From an uncultured Dysgonomonas sp. (GTDB lineage: Bacteria; Bacteroidota; Bacteroidia; Bacteroidales; Dysgonomonadaceae), in the NCBI GenBank assembly GCA_945292135.1, contig CALYRA010000096.1, positions 1 through 6,122 on the forward strand: DNA of 6,122 nucleotides, read 5' to 3'. Positions within the stretch are counted from its first letter, which is position 1; every line of letters starts with the position of its first letter. The notes beneath the pieces are model-generated. The model was not told the DNA's origin. It ran no database searches and was given only the letters and a program-made list of their open reading frames with translations. Positions 1-5,045 of the stretch are shown one piece after another. Made by a program: the position numbers and the translations under genes.

Positions 1-50
1 AACAAGGCGACAGAGTTCAAAAGAACCAAGTCTTAGCTTATATTGACTGA
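1..50 (+). CDS. 3' end of an unidentified gene, possible biotinyl/lipoyl-type hairpin
   Basis: The frame beginning at base 3 is open from the window edge and ends in TGA at 48-50, giving the C-terminus QGDRVQKNQVLAYID. The pattern G-D-x-V-x-K-x-Q-x-L is typical of the beta-hairpin in biotinyl/lipoyl domains, HlyD-like barrel-sandwich hybrids and some M23 peptidases. In a biotin carrier domain it would lie near the C-terminus, as here. The other two + frames also stop within the first 46 bases and give less protein-like endings. The hairpin terminator at 81-112 fits a gene ending here. The family assignment is inference from 15 residues. The body of the gene lies outside the window. Confidence 0.45.
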   Translation, partial: QGDRVQKNQVLAYID

Positions 51-80
51 TAATAAGATCAACGTTTATATAGCATTTTG

Positions 81-114
81 AACAGGAGAAGACATATTTG
101 TTTTCTCCTGTTTT
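81..114 (+). terminator. Hairpin terminator of the gene entering from the left
   Basis: AACAGGAGAA at 81-90 pairs perfectly with TTCTCCTGTT at 103-112 around a 12-base loop, and the T-run continues to 114 followed by ATATTT. It lies about 30 bases after the stop codon at 48-50. Because the left arm begins with AA and the right arm ends in TT, it could also work weakly in the other direction. Confidence 0.75.
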
Positions 115-232
115 ATATTTGTGTCATTCCTAAAACTCTATAAATATTTGCTGATATAAACACAACATGGTTAGCATGCAGTTGTTGTAAATTTTAATAA
201 ATAGCATTGAAAGACATGAATTATTTAATTCA

Positions 233-276
233 CCGATAAGAAAAACCAAGAGCCGATAAGGAATTTACTTTTATCG
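233..276. repeat. CCGATAAG direct repeat with an inverted third copy
   Basis: CCGATAAG occurs at 233-240 and again at 253-260, exactly 20 bases apart, which is about two helical turns. The core CGATAA recurs inverted as TTATCG at 271-276. Same-face spacing is what a transcription-factor array would show, but three short copies in AT-rich DNA could be chance. No known regulator is assigned. Confidence 0.35.
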
Positions 277-405
277 AATTTGAGAAATAAATATATCATA
301 ATACCATAAATGATGGTGAATTTGTATAGCGTCAATTTGCTTGGCTTAATTAATTTATCCAACAACGAATGGCAGCCATATTTGTAGATAAGATGTCACA
401 GATAC

Positions 406-418
406 TACCTTTAAGGTA
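406..418. promoter_or_regulatory. Near-perfect palindrome, possible operator
   Basis: TACCTT-T-AAGGTA is an inverted repeat with 6-base arms and one central base. Its right edge is 21 bases upstream of the -7 box at 440-447, so it sits where the -33 element of a Bacteroidota promoter would be. A dimeric repressor or activator site is plausible. This is inference from position and symmetry only. Confidence 0.3.
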
Positions 419-439
419 ATTTTTTGATAAGATATTTTT

Positions 440-447
440 TATATTTG
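440..447 (+). promoter_or_regulatory. Bacteroidota -7 box (TATATTTG)
   Basis: TATATTTG matches the TAnnTTTG -7 consensus of the Bacteroidota primary sigma factor exactly. No properly spaced TTG -33 element is present; the nearest TTTG (423-426) is too close. A start site 5-7 bases downstream would fall at about 452-454, almost on the proposed TTG start codon. Either the mRNA is leaderless, the box is coincidental, or the original start region has been lost. Confidence 0.45.
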
Positions 448-451
448 CACT

Positions 452-1051
452 TTGAATATTAATTTAAAACACAAATTTTTTGAAACTGAACAAACTATTT
501 TTATTTTATTCGCAGTATCTCTATCTTTAGGTTCTACTTCTTGCAGTGATGATGACGATGATAATTATTCAGCTGGTGATATTGTCGGAACTTGGCTTAT
601 GACTGCAGATAAAACACGAGTTACTACTAATAATGGGAAAGCTACAGAATTAGTAAATAAATTTCTTTCTCAAAATGATAATGAGACCGAAACTGTATAT
701 ATCTTTAATGAAGATGGGACTTTTATCGAAAAAGAAAGTCTTTCGAAACCAAATAGTGTTACAGGTACATATCGAGTTAAGGGAAATAAAATTAATTTAC
801 GTTATGGAGAAAATGATCATGAGCAAGAAGCGGTAATTTCTTCTTAATCATCTAATATGCTAATGTGGTCATCTAATATCGAGTTAAATATTAGCTTAAT
901 GGAGTATCTTACTGAAAAAGCAGAATTTGGGAGCATATCAATCGAAATGTTAAAAAAGAAATTTGAAGCAGCATCCATAGATATTTCTACGATAACAGTA
1001 AAACAATTGAAAGTTACTGAAACTCTTGAAAAGGTAATTACTAATAATTAA
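452..1051 (+). pseudogene. Lipocalin-like surface lipoprotein interrupted by an in-frame stop
   Basis: One frame runs from TTG at 452 to TAA at 1049-1051 and is broken only by TAA at 845-847. The first part (131 codons) has a lipoprotein signal peptide ending in STSC, with acylated Cys at residue 31, followed by SDDDDDN, the acidic tag that directs Bacteroidota lipoproteins to the cell surface. Next comes a lipocalin-like beta-barrel pattern: IVGTW near residue 44, YIFNEDGTF near 83 and GTYRVKGNKINLRYG near 105. After the stop, 67 more sense codons continue in the same frame and end in VTETLEKVITNN, like the closing strand of such barrels. In relatives the interrupted site usually reads SLSSN, so TTA(Leu) to TAA is the simplest lesion. 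No ATG precedes the signal peptide. A recent nonsense pseudogene is most likely; a sequencing error or a truncated active protein remains possible. The ligand is unknown. Confidence 0.7.
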
Positions 1052-1136
1052 TCTATTTATAAGAACATATAAAAAACGAGATATAATTTTAGATTTCGCT
1101 ATTTTGTTATTGAATGATTTTCCGTTCCTTTGTATA

Positions 1137-1754
1137 ATGCTTTATCTCAAAAAAGAAATAAATAAAACACAATTCGCTATTTGGAAGATAGAAGAATCCA
1201 AAGACGAATTGCTATCTATGCTTCATCATAAGGATTATTTACAAAATATATTATCAATCAAATCTGATAAAATTTTATTGGAAAAATTAGCGGTAAGAGT
1301 TTTAATCAAAAAATTATTGGGAGAAGAGAAGCAAATATATTATCATCAGTCTGGTAAACCTTATTTAGGCGATAATTCTTGTTTTATCAGTATATCTCAC
1401 ACTCAAGGATATGCCGCAGTCGCAATTAATAATTCACACAATACAGGTATTGATATAGAACAGATTTCAGAAAAAATAAAAAGAGTGCGGAAACGTGTTG
1501 TGTCAGAGAATGAATATATCAATAGCGAAAAAGAATTAGAGCATTTATTGCTCCATTGGTCTGCAAAGGAATCTATATTTAAAATATTAGATGTTGACGG
1601 AGTTGATTATATAGAACATATACATATCCATCCCTTCTCACCTCAAAGTGAAGGATATTTCAAAGTTTCGGAAAGTAGGAGTAAACAGGGAAAGACTTTT
1701 GAACTTTATTATCAGGTAACGAATGATTACGTCCTAACATTGATTGTAAATTGA
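1137..1754 (+). CDS. 4'-phosphopantetheinyl transferase superfamily protein (Sfp type)
   Basis: This protein of 205 residues should transfer the phosphopantetheine arm of coenzyme A onto a conserved serine of an acyl or peptidyl carrier protein in the cytoplasm. Visible family motifs are QSGKPYL at 71-77, ISISHTQGYAAVAI at 84-97 (His88 contacts CoA), GIDIE at 104-108 and WSAKESIFK at 141-149. Asp106, Glu108 and Glu145 are the expected Mg2+ ligands and Lys149 the catalytic lysine, so the active site looks complete. The length fits Bacteroidota members. I chose ATG 1137 over the upstream ATG at 1104 because family proteins start just before the KKEIN...WKIEE segment. It begins 85 bases after the lipoprotein pseudogene with no terminator between, so read-through is possible. 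No carrier-protein, fatty-acid or NRPS/PKS gene is nearby, so whether it serves primary fatty-acid synthesis or a secondary pathway cannot be told here. Confidence 0.92.
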   Translation: MLYLKKEINKTQFAIWKIEESKDELLSMLHHKDYLQNILSIKSDKILLEKLAVRVLIKKLLGEEKQIYYHQSGKPYLGDNSCFISISHTQGYAAVAINNSHNTGIDIEQISEKIKRVRKRVVSENEYINSEKELEHLLLHWSAKESIFKILDVDGVDYIEHIHIHPFSPQSEGYFKVSESRSKQGKTFELYYQVTNDYVLTLIVN

Positions 1755-1755
1755 A

Positions 1756-2418
1756 CTACCCAAAGTAAAATTCAAATTCAAAAGCGAGATTATTATATGC
1801 CTCTTGTTTTATTAACTCCTCACTTCCATCATAAACAGATATTTTAGTTAAGATAGAATCTGCAATTTCTTTTGATTGCCTTCCTATATGCTTTAATACC
1901 AACAAAGCCGCATTACGCAGAAATACGTTCGCAGAGATAATATCATTCCAAATAAACAAGTATTTATCTATTGAAAGTTGCTTGTTAAGCTTTTTAGCGA
2001 GGATTAAGCGAGTTAGTAACCAATATCCTGTTGTACGTATATCTTCATCATTGGTATTGCTCCATTCGGAAGCGCTTTTTTCTGCAAAAGGTAATTCTTG
2101 AAAAAGATTGAGGCATACTTGCTCCCTGATTTCTTGATTTGGAATTTCATTTGTCCACTTATCTGCCGCTTCAGAAGTAAATTCATTAATAGGATAAAGC
2201 ATTGTCGCTAAAATCTTCAATTCTCTGGTGTCCTCTTTCCATAAAGCTTCGGCAAGCTCTTTGCTTTGTTCATATTTTTGAGAAATTGTCTTGATTTGCT
2301 GAATGACTAAACCAAAATTGATTTTATAATTAATCCCTTTTTGGCGCATGCTGGCAGAAGCAACGCCATTCATCGCAAAACGGCATTGCCTGCGTATATC
2401 TTGTATAATGTTTTGCAT
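1756..2418 (-). CDS. DNA alkylation repair family (AlkD-like) HEAT-repeat protein
   Basis: This 220-residue, mostly helical protein resembles the AlkD/AlkC-like DNA glycosylase family, whose members wrap DNA with HEAT-like repeats and excise alkylated bases. Supporting segments are MRQKGINYKINFGL near 24-37, LAEALWKEDTRELKILATML near 55-74, the family's most recognisable stretch, and later helix pairs such as DEDIRTTGYWLLTRLI and NVFLRNAALLVLKHIG. I cannot confirm the Asp/Arg/Trp residues needed by true AlkD, and many Bacteroidota relatives are divergent, so glycosylase activity is not established. It starts 2 bases after the stop of the Dabb gene and is almost certainly co-transcribed and translationally coupled with it. 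Its TAG stop is one base from the stop of the convergent transferase gene. Confidence 0.8.
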   Translation of the reverse strand: MQNIIQDIRRQCRFAMNGVASASMRQKGINYKINFGLVIQQIKTISQKYEQSKELAEALWKEDTRELKILATMLYPINEFTSEAADKWTNEIPNQEIREQVCLNLFQELPFAEKSASEWSNTNDEDIRTTGYWLLTRLILAKKLNKQLSIDKYLFIWNDIISANVFLRNAALLVLKHIGRQSKEIADSILTKISVYDGSEELIKQEAYNNLAFEFEFYFG

Positions 2419-2420
2419 TA

Positions 2421-2720
2421 TTAGATTTTGAAATCTACTGCTTTACGATCTTCGACGGCCTCGCGAATAAATGGTAATATTTCTTGGTGCAAAGGGTGTT
2501 GTTGATAACTGTCTAAAGCATTGGAATCTACAAGTTCGGAATAAAGCACGATATCAAAATTTCCTCCTCCCAGAAAATCAATACCTACTTCAGCTTTCAA
2601 CAAACCTTCAATTTTTCCATTCAGGCTTTCTAACTTTTCTTTTATCAACTTTGCATTAGTAGTTTTATCATTTCCGTGCGCGCTTTGTCTAAGCTTCCAC
2701 ATTACAATATGTTTTACCAT
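2421..2720 (-). CDS. Dabb (stress-responsive alpha/beta barrel) domain protein
   Basis: At 99 residues the protein is one complete Dabb domain, a dimeric ferredoxin-like alpha/beta barrel. Diagnostic features are the opening strand MVKHIVMWKL, a long amphipathic helix over about residues 22-34, the strand GLLKAEVGIDFL, the strand FDIVLYSELVDSNALDSYQQHPLHQ with the family's Y-x-x-H-P-x-H signature near 72-78, and a closing basic strand RKAVDFKI. Members are small cytoplasmic proteins; some bind small aromatic or polyketide-like ligands, but most bacterial ones have no known reaction. It is the first gene of a two-gene unit with the AlkD-like protein, and a -7 box lies 17 bases before its ATG. 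Its catalytic role cannot be inferred from sequence. Confidence 0.92.
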   Translation of the reverse strand: MVKHIVMWKLRQSAHGNDKTTNAKLIKEKLESLNGKIEGLLKAEVGIDFLGGGNFDIVLYSELVDSNALDSYQQHPLHQEILPFIREAVEDRKAVDFKI

Positions 2721-2737
2721 AGCTTCTTTTTTTAAAA

Positions 2738-2745
2738 CAAATATA
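2738..2745 (-). promoter_or_regulatory. -7 box for the Dabb/AlkD-like unit
   Basis: On the - strand this reads TATATTTG, an exact TAnnTTTG. Its downstream end is 17 bases from the Dabb ATG, giving a predicted leader of about 10-12 bases. No well-spaced TTG -33 element is evident; candidate TTTG motifs lie too near (2758-2761) or too far (2775-2778). Confidence 0.6.
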
Positions 2746-3170
2746 TAAAAAAAGCATCAAATTTCATAAAATTACAAACGCTGATGTTATATATGAGATT
2801 TCCAACTGATTGTATTTTTGTACATCATATTCGCATTCGTGTTTAGACTTTCAGTTAAAATATTTCTTTGTGAATTATGTAATTCAAATAACAATTAACG
2901 AATCTATCAATTGTATAAATGTCACATTCTACCATAATCTTTTTCCTGAAAATTTTATAGTTCATATTAACATACGTATATTTTGATAAATCGTATACTT
3001 ATTGATTTTGATTATTTATACCCAATCATTGAAAATGATATAAGTATTATTATTTATGATAAAAATCTGATTTTATTTGATTTATTATTGACAAGTACAA
3101 AGCTTTTATAATAGTTCGGAATCAATTTTGTTTTCTGATGAAAATCATGGGGACGGAGGCTAATCTTATA

Positions 3171-3186
3171 AGACTAAAATTAGTCT
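3171..3186. repeat. Short inverted repeat in the gene-free gap
   Basis: AGACTAA-AA-TTAGTCT has perfect 7-base arms around two bases, too tight for a stable RNA loop but symmetrical enough for a protein site. It overlaps a second perfect palindrome, TCTTATAAGA at 3164-3173, and follows the only G-rich patch of the gap (GGGGACGGAGG at 3149-3159). Confidence 0.35.
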
Positions 3187-3290
3187 GTATTTTGTTAATA
3201 ATTCGAATGTTTTAAATTCAACACCAGTTTTGAATTTTATAGCTGTAATATATTTAGATCATTAAACTAAGGCTTTCTGGAAGCAAACTT

Positions 3291-3298
3291 TATCTTTG
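3291..3298 (+). promoter_or_regulatory. Possible -7 box inside the gap
   Basis: TATCTTTG is an exact TAnnTTTG and identical to the -7 box proposed for GAPDH. A transcript from here would run about 245 bases on the + strand to the hairpin at 3512-3546. No -33 TTG is obvious, and about one chance match per strand is expected in a gap of this size and composition, so confidence is low. Confidence 0.25.
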
Positions 3299-3511
3299 CT
3301 CAAGTTGAATATTATTTTATAATCCGGATTAAAATGCTTGGAATGATTTTTTTGATCAATCTAATTATCGAATTTTCTTCAAAATAAATAAAGTTATGAA
3401 TAAGCATGTTAGCCTTTTCTCTTCGACGGGTATTTCAACTGGTAATATCTAAAAGGAGATATTAAAATTCAGGACAATCATTTTTTTATATATTTAATTC
3501 TATATAATATA

Positions 3512-3546
3512 AAAAGGATTGGTTTTAATTTAAAACCAATCCTTTT
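3512..3546 (-). terminator. Strong, probably bidirectional hairpin terminator
   Basis: The arms at 3512-3528 and 3530-3546 are perfect 17-base complements around a single T; with a realistic loop the stem is about 14-15 pairs and contains GGATTGG/CCAATCC. On the - strand it lies 21 bases after the stop of the 296-residue secreted protein and is followed by TTTTTATATTATA, a good intrinsic terminator. On the + strand it ends in TTTTATTATTG, so it can also stop transcription coming from the gap. Confidence 0.88.
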
Positions 3547-3567
3547 ATTATTGTTATGATAAAATAT

Positions 3568-4458
3568 TTATTTTTCTTTTAAAGACATAACCTCTTTTAA
3601 AAGAGGCGCAAGGTTGTAATCGTCTGTGTCGTAAATATAATAACTAAGAACACAACTGATATACTTGCCTCTGACCTCTGCTGTTACATAGTAAACTGCT
3701 TTTTTATCAGGCGCTCCTCCTAATAAAAGTTTGGAGCCTCCTGCTTTATAAACAATTCTTGTTGCGGGAAGAGATTGTCCTTCAAAAATAATAGATGCGG
3801 ATTCAGTTTTTATAATTTTTTTTGGGTTGTTGGCTTCTATTGCTAATTTAGTTTGTTGTTCGGCATCTTCCAAATTGTCAAATTCAGTCCAATTTATTTC
3901 GCCCAAAGCGTCACATTGAACACTATTTGGGGCAACCCATTTACACGCATCTCCTAATTCGATTGTACGGCCTACAAAATCTATTTGTTCGGCACTCCAA
4001 TCTTTCGAATAATATTTTTTGAGAACGCTTGGATGCGTAAAATAAGCATCCATGAAAGCCTTTCTGATTTTAGGGTCTATAGGAGTTAGTGATTGAAAAT
4101 AAATATTTTTTACAGTTTTATACCCTTCCTCTAAAAAATAGAATACCTGATAGGTTTTTATATTCGGATTTTCTTCGTTGGGTACTGTATTTTCAATTAC
4201 TAAATTATTCTTGTTTGGTAAGTTGTTATCTTTATATTCAGCATCTACTCCTTTTAGCTTATAAGTTTTTTTTAGATTCTTTATTCCCATATCAGTCAAT
4301 CTGTTATCATCTTCCATGACCATGATTTGATGCCCGCTGATATTGAATATCATATTGCCATTAAGTTCCAAACCGCGCATTTGAGATAAAACATCTTTTT
4401 GTGAAAATGCTCCGAACGAAACTGTTAGTAGTAGTGTAAATAATGCTATTTTGTGCAT
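3568..4458 (-). CDS. Secreted protein of unknown function, 296 residues
   Basis: I do not recognise a family. The first 19 residues form a Sec signal peptide (MHKIALFTLLLTVSFGAFS) with cleavage before Gln20, the common FS|Q pattern of Bacteroidota, so the mature protein is periplasmic or secreted rather than lipid-anchored. The mature part has alternating beta and helical stretches: a charged early region (residues 43-90), a helix-rich middle around DPKIRKAFMDAYFTHPSVL (128-146), and a C-terminal beta-rich part with GGSKLLLGGAPDKKAVYYV near 240-258. Cys172 and Cys182 are ten residues apart and could form a disulfide; Cys269 is the only other cysteine. There is no transmembrane segment, metal motif or catalytic triad that I can defend. 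A -7 box precedes it and a strong terminator follows. It lies 103 bases after the small lipoprotein gene on the same strand, so partial co-transcription is possible. Confidence 0.85.
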   Translation of the reverse strand: MHKIALFTLLLTVSFGAFSQKDVLSQMRGLELNGNMIFNISGHQIMVMEDDNRLTDMGIKNLKKTYKLKGVDAEYKDNNLPNKNNLVIENTVPNEENPNIKTYQVFYFLEEGYKTVKNIYFQSLTPIDPKIRKAFMDAYFTHPSVLKKYYSKDWSAEQIDFVGRTIELGDACKWVAPNSVQCDALGEINWTEFDNLEDAEQQTKLAIEANNPKKIIKTESASIIFEGQSLPATRIVYKAGGSKLLLGGAPDKKAVYYVTAEVRGKYISCVLSYYIYDTDDYNLAPLLKEVMSLKEK

Positions 4459-4471
4459 AATATATTATTTT

Positions 4472-4479
4472 CAAATATA
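4472..4479 (-). promoter_or_regulatory. -7 box for the 296-residue secreted protein
   Basis: Read on the - strand this is TATATTTG, an exact TAnnTTTG, 13 bases before the ATG, which implies a very short leader. Just upstream, 4487-4505 holds an imperfect inverted repeat (TAAGAT/ATCTTA arms) over the -14 to -33 region that might be a regulator site. No TTG at -33 spacing was found. Confidence 0.5.
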
Positions 4480-4561
4480 TTGGATTTAAGATAATTATAA
4501 TCTTACTGATCAATATACCATCCCAAAAATGAAATGCTTTAAGTGCTATTAACCTATTTTC

Positions 4562-4948
4562 TTATTTATATTCTTCAGGAGTAATTTTCATTTCAGCAAA
4601 TTTGCTTCCATCAGCTTTATTATAAATATAAATAAGCGTCATATTATCATCTACGAAATCCTTCATTTGAGAATTACCTTTAAATGTTGGTAAAAGTGTT
4701 TCTTTACAATTTTTCACAAATTCATCCGCAGAAACTGTAGGTTCTATTAAAAGAGTATAATAATATTTGAATTCATTTTTTGATGCAGCTTCCGCTTTAT
4801 CTAACTGCAACTCATTGGAAATTTTCACTGGCAAACTTTTATTCATTAGTTCGGCCGTTTTTACATATTTACTAGAAGCTCCGCCTCCGCAATTGACCAT
4901 GGCTAAAATAAATGCGCAACATAATATTGCAGGTAAAATTTTTTTCAT
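4562..4948 (-). CDS. Small lipoprotein of unknown function, 128 residues
   Basis: The protein begins with a lipoprotein signal peptide: MKK, a hydrophobic core to residue 18, and lipobox MVNC with Cys20 as the acylated residue. The mature part is about 109 residues. After Cys20 comes GGGASS rather than an acidic tag, so the Bacteroidota surface-export signal is absent and a periplasm-facing anchor is more likely. The mature sequence looks like a compact alpha/beta domain: helix near VKTAELMNKSLP, strand EFKYYYTLLIE (near 58-68), helix SADEFVKNCKETLLPTF with Cys81, then strands MTLIYIYNK and FAEMKITPEEY. I recognise no named family. It follows GAPDH but is separated by that gene's terminator. 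No TAnnTTTG box is visible in its 47-base upstream gap, so it may depend on read-through or on a weak promoter. No terminator separates it from the secreted-protein gene downstream. Confidence 0.85.
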   Translation of the reverse strand: MKKILPAILCCAFILAMVNCGGGASSKYVKTAELMNKSLPVKISNELQLDKAEAASKNEFKYYYTLLIEPTVSADEFVKNCKETLLPTFKGNSQMKDFVDDNMTLIYIYNKADGSKFAEMKITPEEYK

Positions 4949-4995
4949 AACTGTAAAATTTTAGTTGTTTAAATTAAATGAAAGTTTTTATAATA

Positions 4996-5030
4996 ATATC
5001 AAAAGCACTAAATAGAAGTGCTTTTGATAT
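4996..5030 (-). terminator. Intrinsic terminator after GAPDH
   Basis: The arms 4996-5009 (ATATCAAAAGCACT) and 5017-5030 (AGTGCTTTTGATAT) are perfect 14-base complements around a 7-base loop. The hairpin begins 15 bases after the GAPDH stop. On the - strand it is followed by TATTATAAAAAC, so the U-tract is weak and some read-through into the small lipoprotein gene is plausible. Confidence 0.8.
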
Positions 5031-5045
5031 ATGTAGCTAAATAAA

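Larger units (their letters stand above)
115..439. other. Non-coding gap before the lipoprotein pseudogene
   Basis: There is no convincing coding frame here. The longest ATG-started peptide noticed is 17 codons at 369-419. The stretch is very AT-rich. It contains a repeated CCGATAAG motif (233-276), a short inverted repeat ACCAT/ATGGT at 303-317, and a near-perfect palindrome at 406-418. No tRNA-like T-loop or cloverleaf was seen. It probably carries the regulatory region of the gene that begins near 452. Confidence 0.6.
2746..3511. other. Long non-coding gap, no convincing gene
   Basis: Between the Dabb promoter and the terminator at 3512 no frame gives a recognisable protein on either strand. 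The sequence is AT-rich with several short inverted repeats: TGAATTA/TAATTCA at 2871-2886, ATCATT/AATGAT near 3026-3040, TCTTATAAGA at 3164-3173, AGACTAA/TTAGTCT at 3171-3186, AAATTCAA/TTGAATTT at 3214-3237 and TAATATCT/AGATATTA at 3443-3464. Exact + strand -7 matches occur at 2813-2820 and 3291-3298. Tiny ATG frames exist at 3334-3387 (hydrophobic, 17 residues) and 3396-3452 (18 residues), with no proof of use. No tRNA fold was found. It may be decayed sequence or encode an unrecognised small RNA. Confidence 0.6.

Noticed and set aside
369..419. 17-codon ATG frame before the lipoprotein
   Set aside because: It is short, has no promoter box at suitable distance, and gives a peptide with no recognisable character.
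857..1051. Independent 64-residue gene after the lipoprotein
   Set aside because: It is in the same frame as the upstream lipoprotein, has no promoter of its own, and its end looks like the closing strand of the same barrel, so it is treated as the 3' part of a pseudogene.
1104..1136. Upstream ATG for the phosphopantetheinyl transferase
   Set aside because: MLLNDFPFLCI adds residues not seen at the family's N-terminus; ATG 1137 fits better.
2813..2820. + strand -7 match TATTTTTG in the long gap
   Set aside because: It has no -33 partner, no gene or terminator follows at a sensible distance, and such matches are expected by chance in this composition.
3110..3130. tRNA-like T-loop (GTTCGGAATC)
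   Set aside because: It does not match the T-arm consensus and no acceptor or anticodon stem can be drawn around it.
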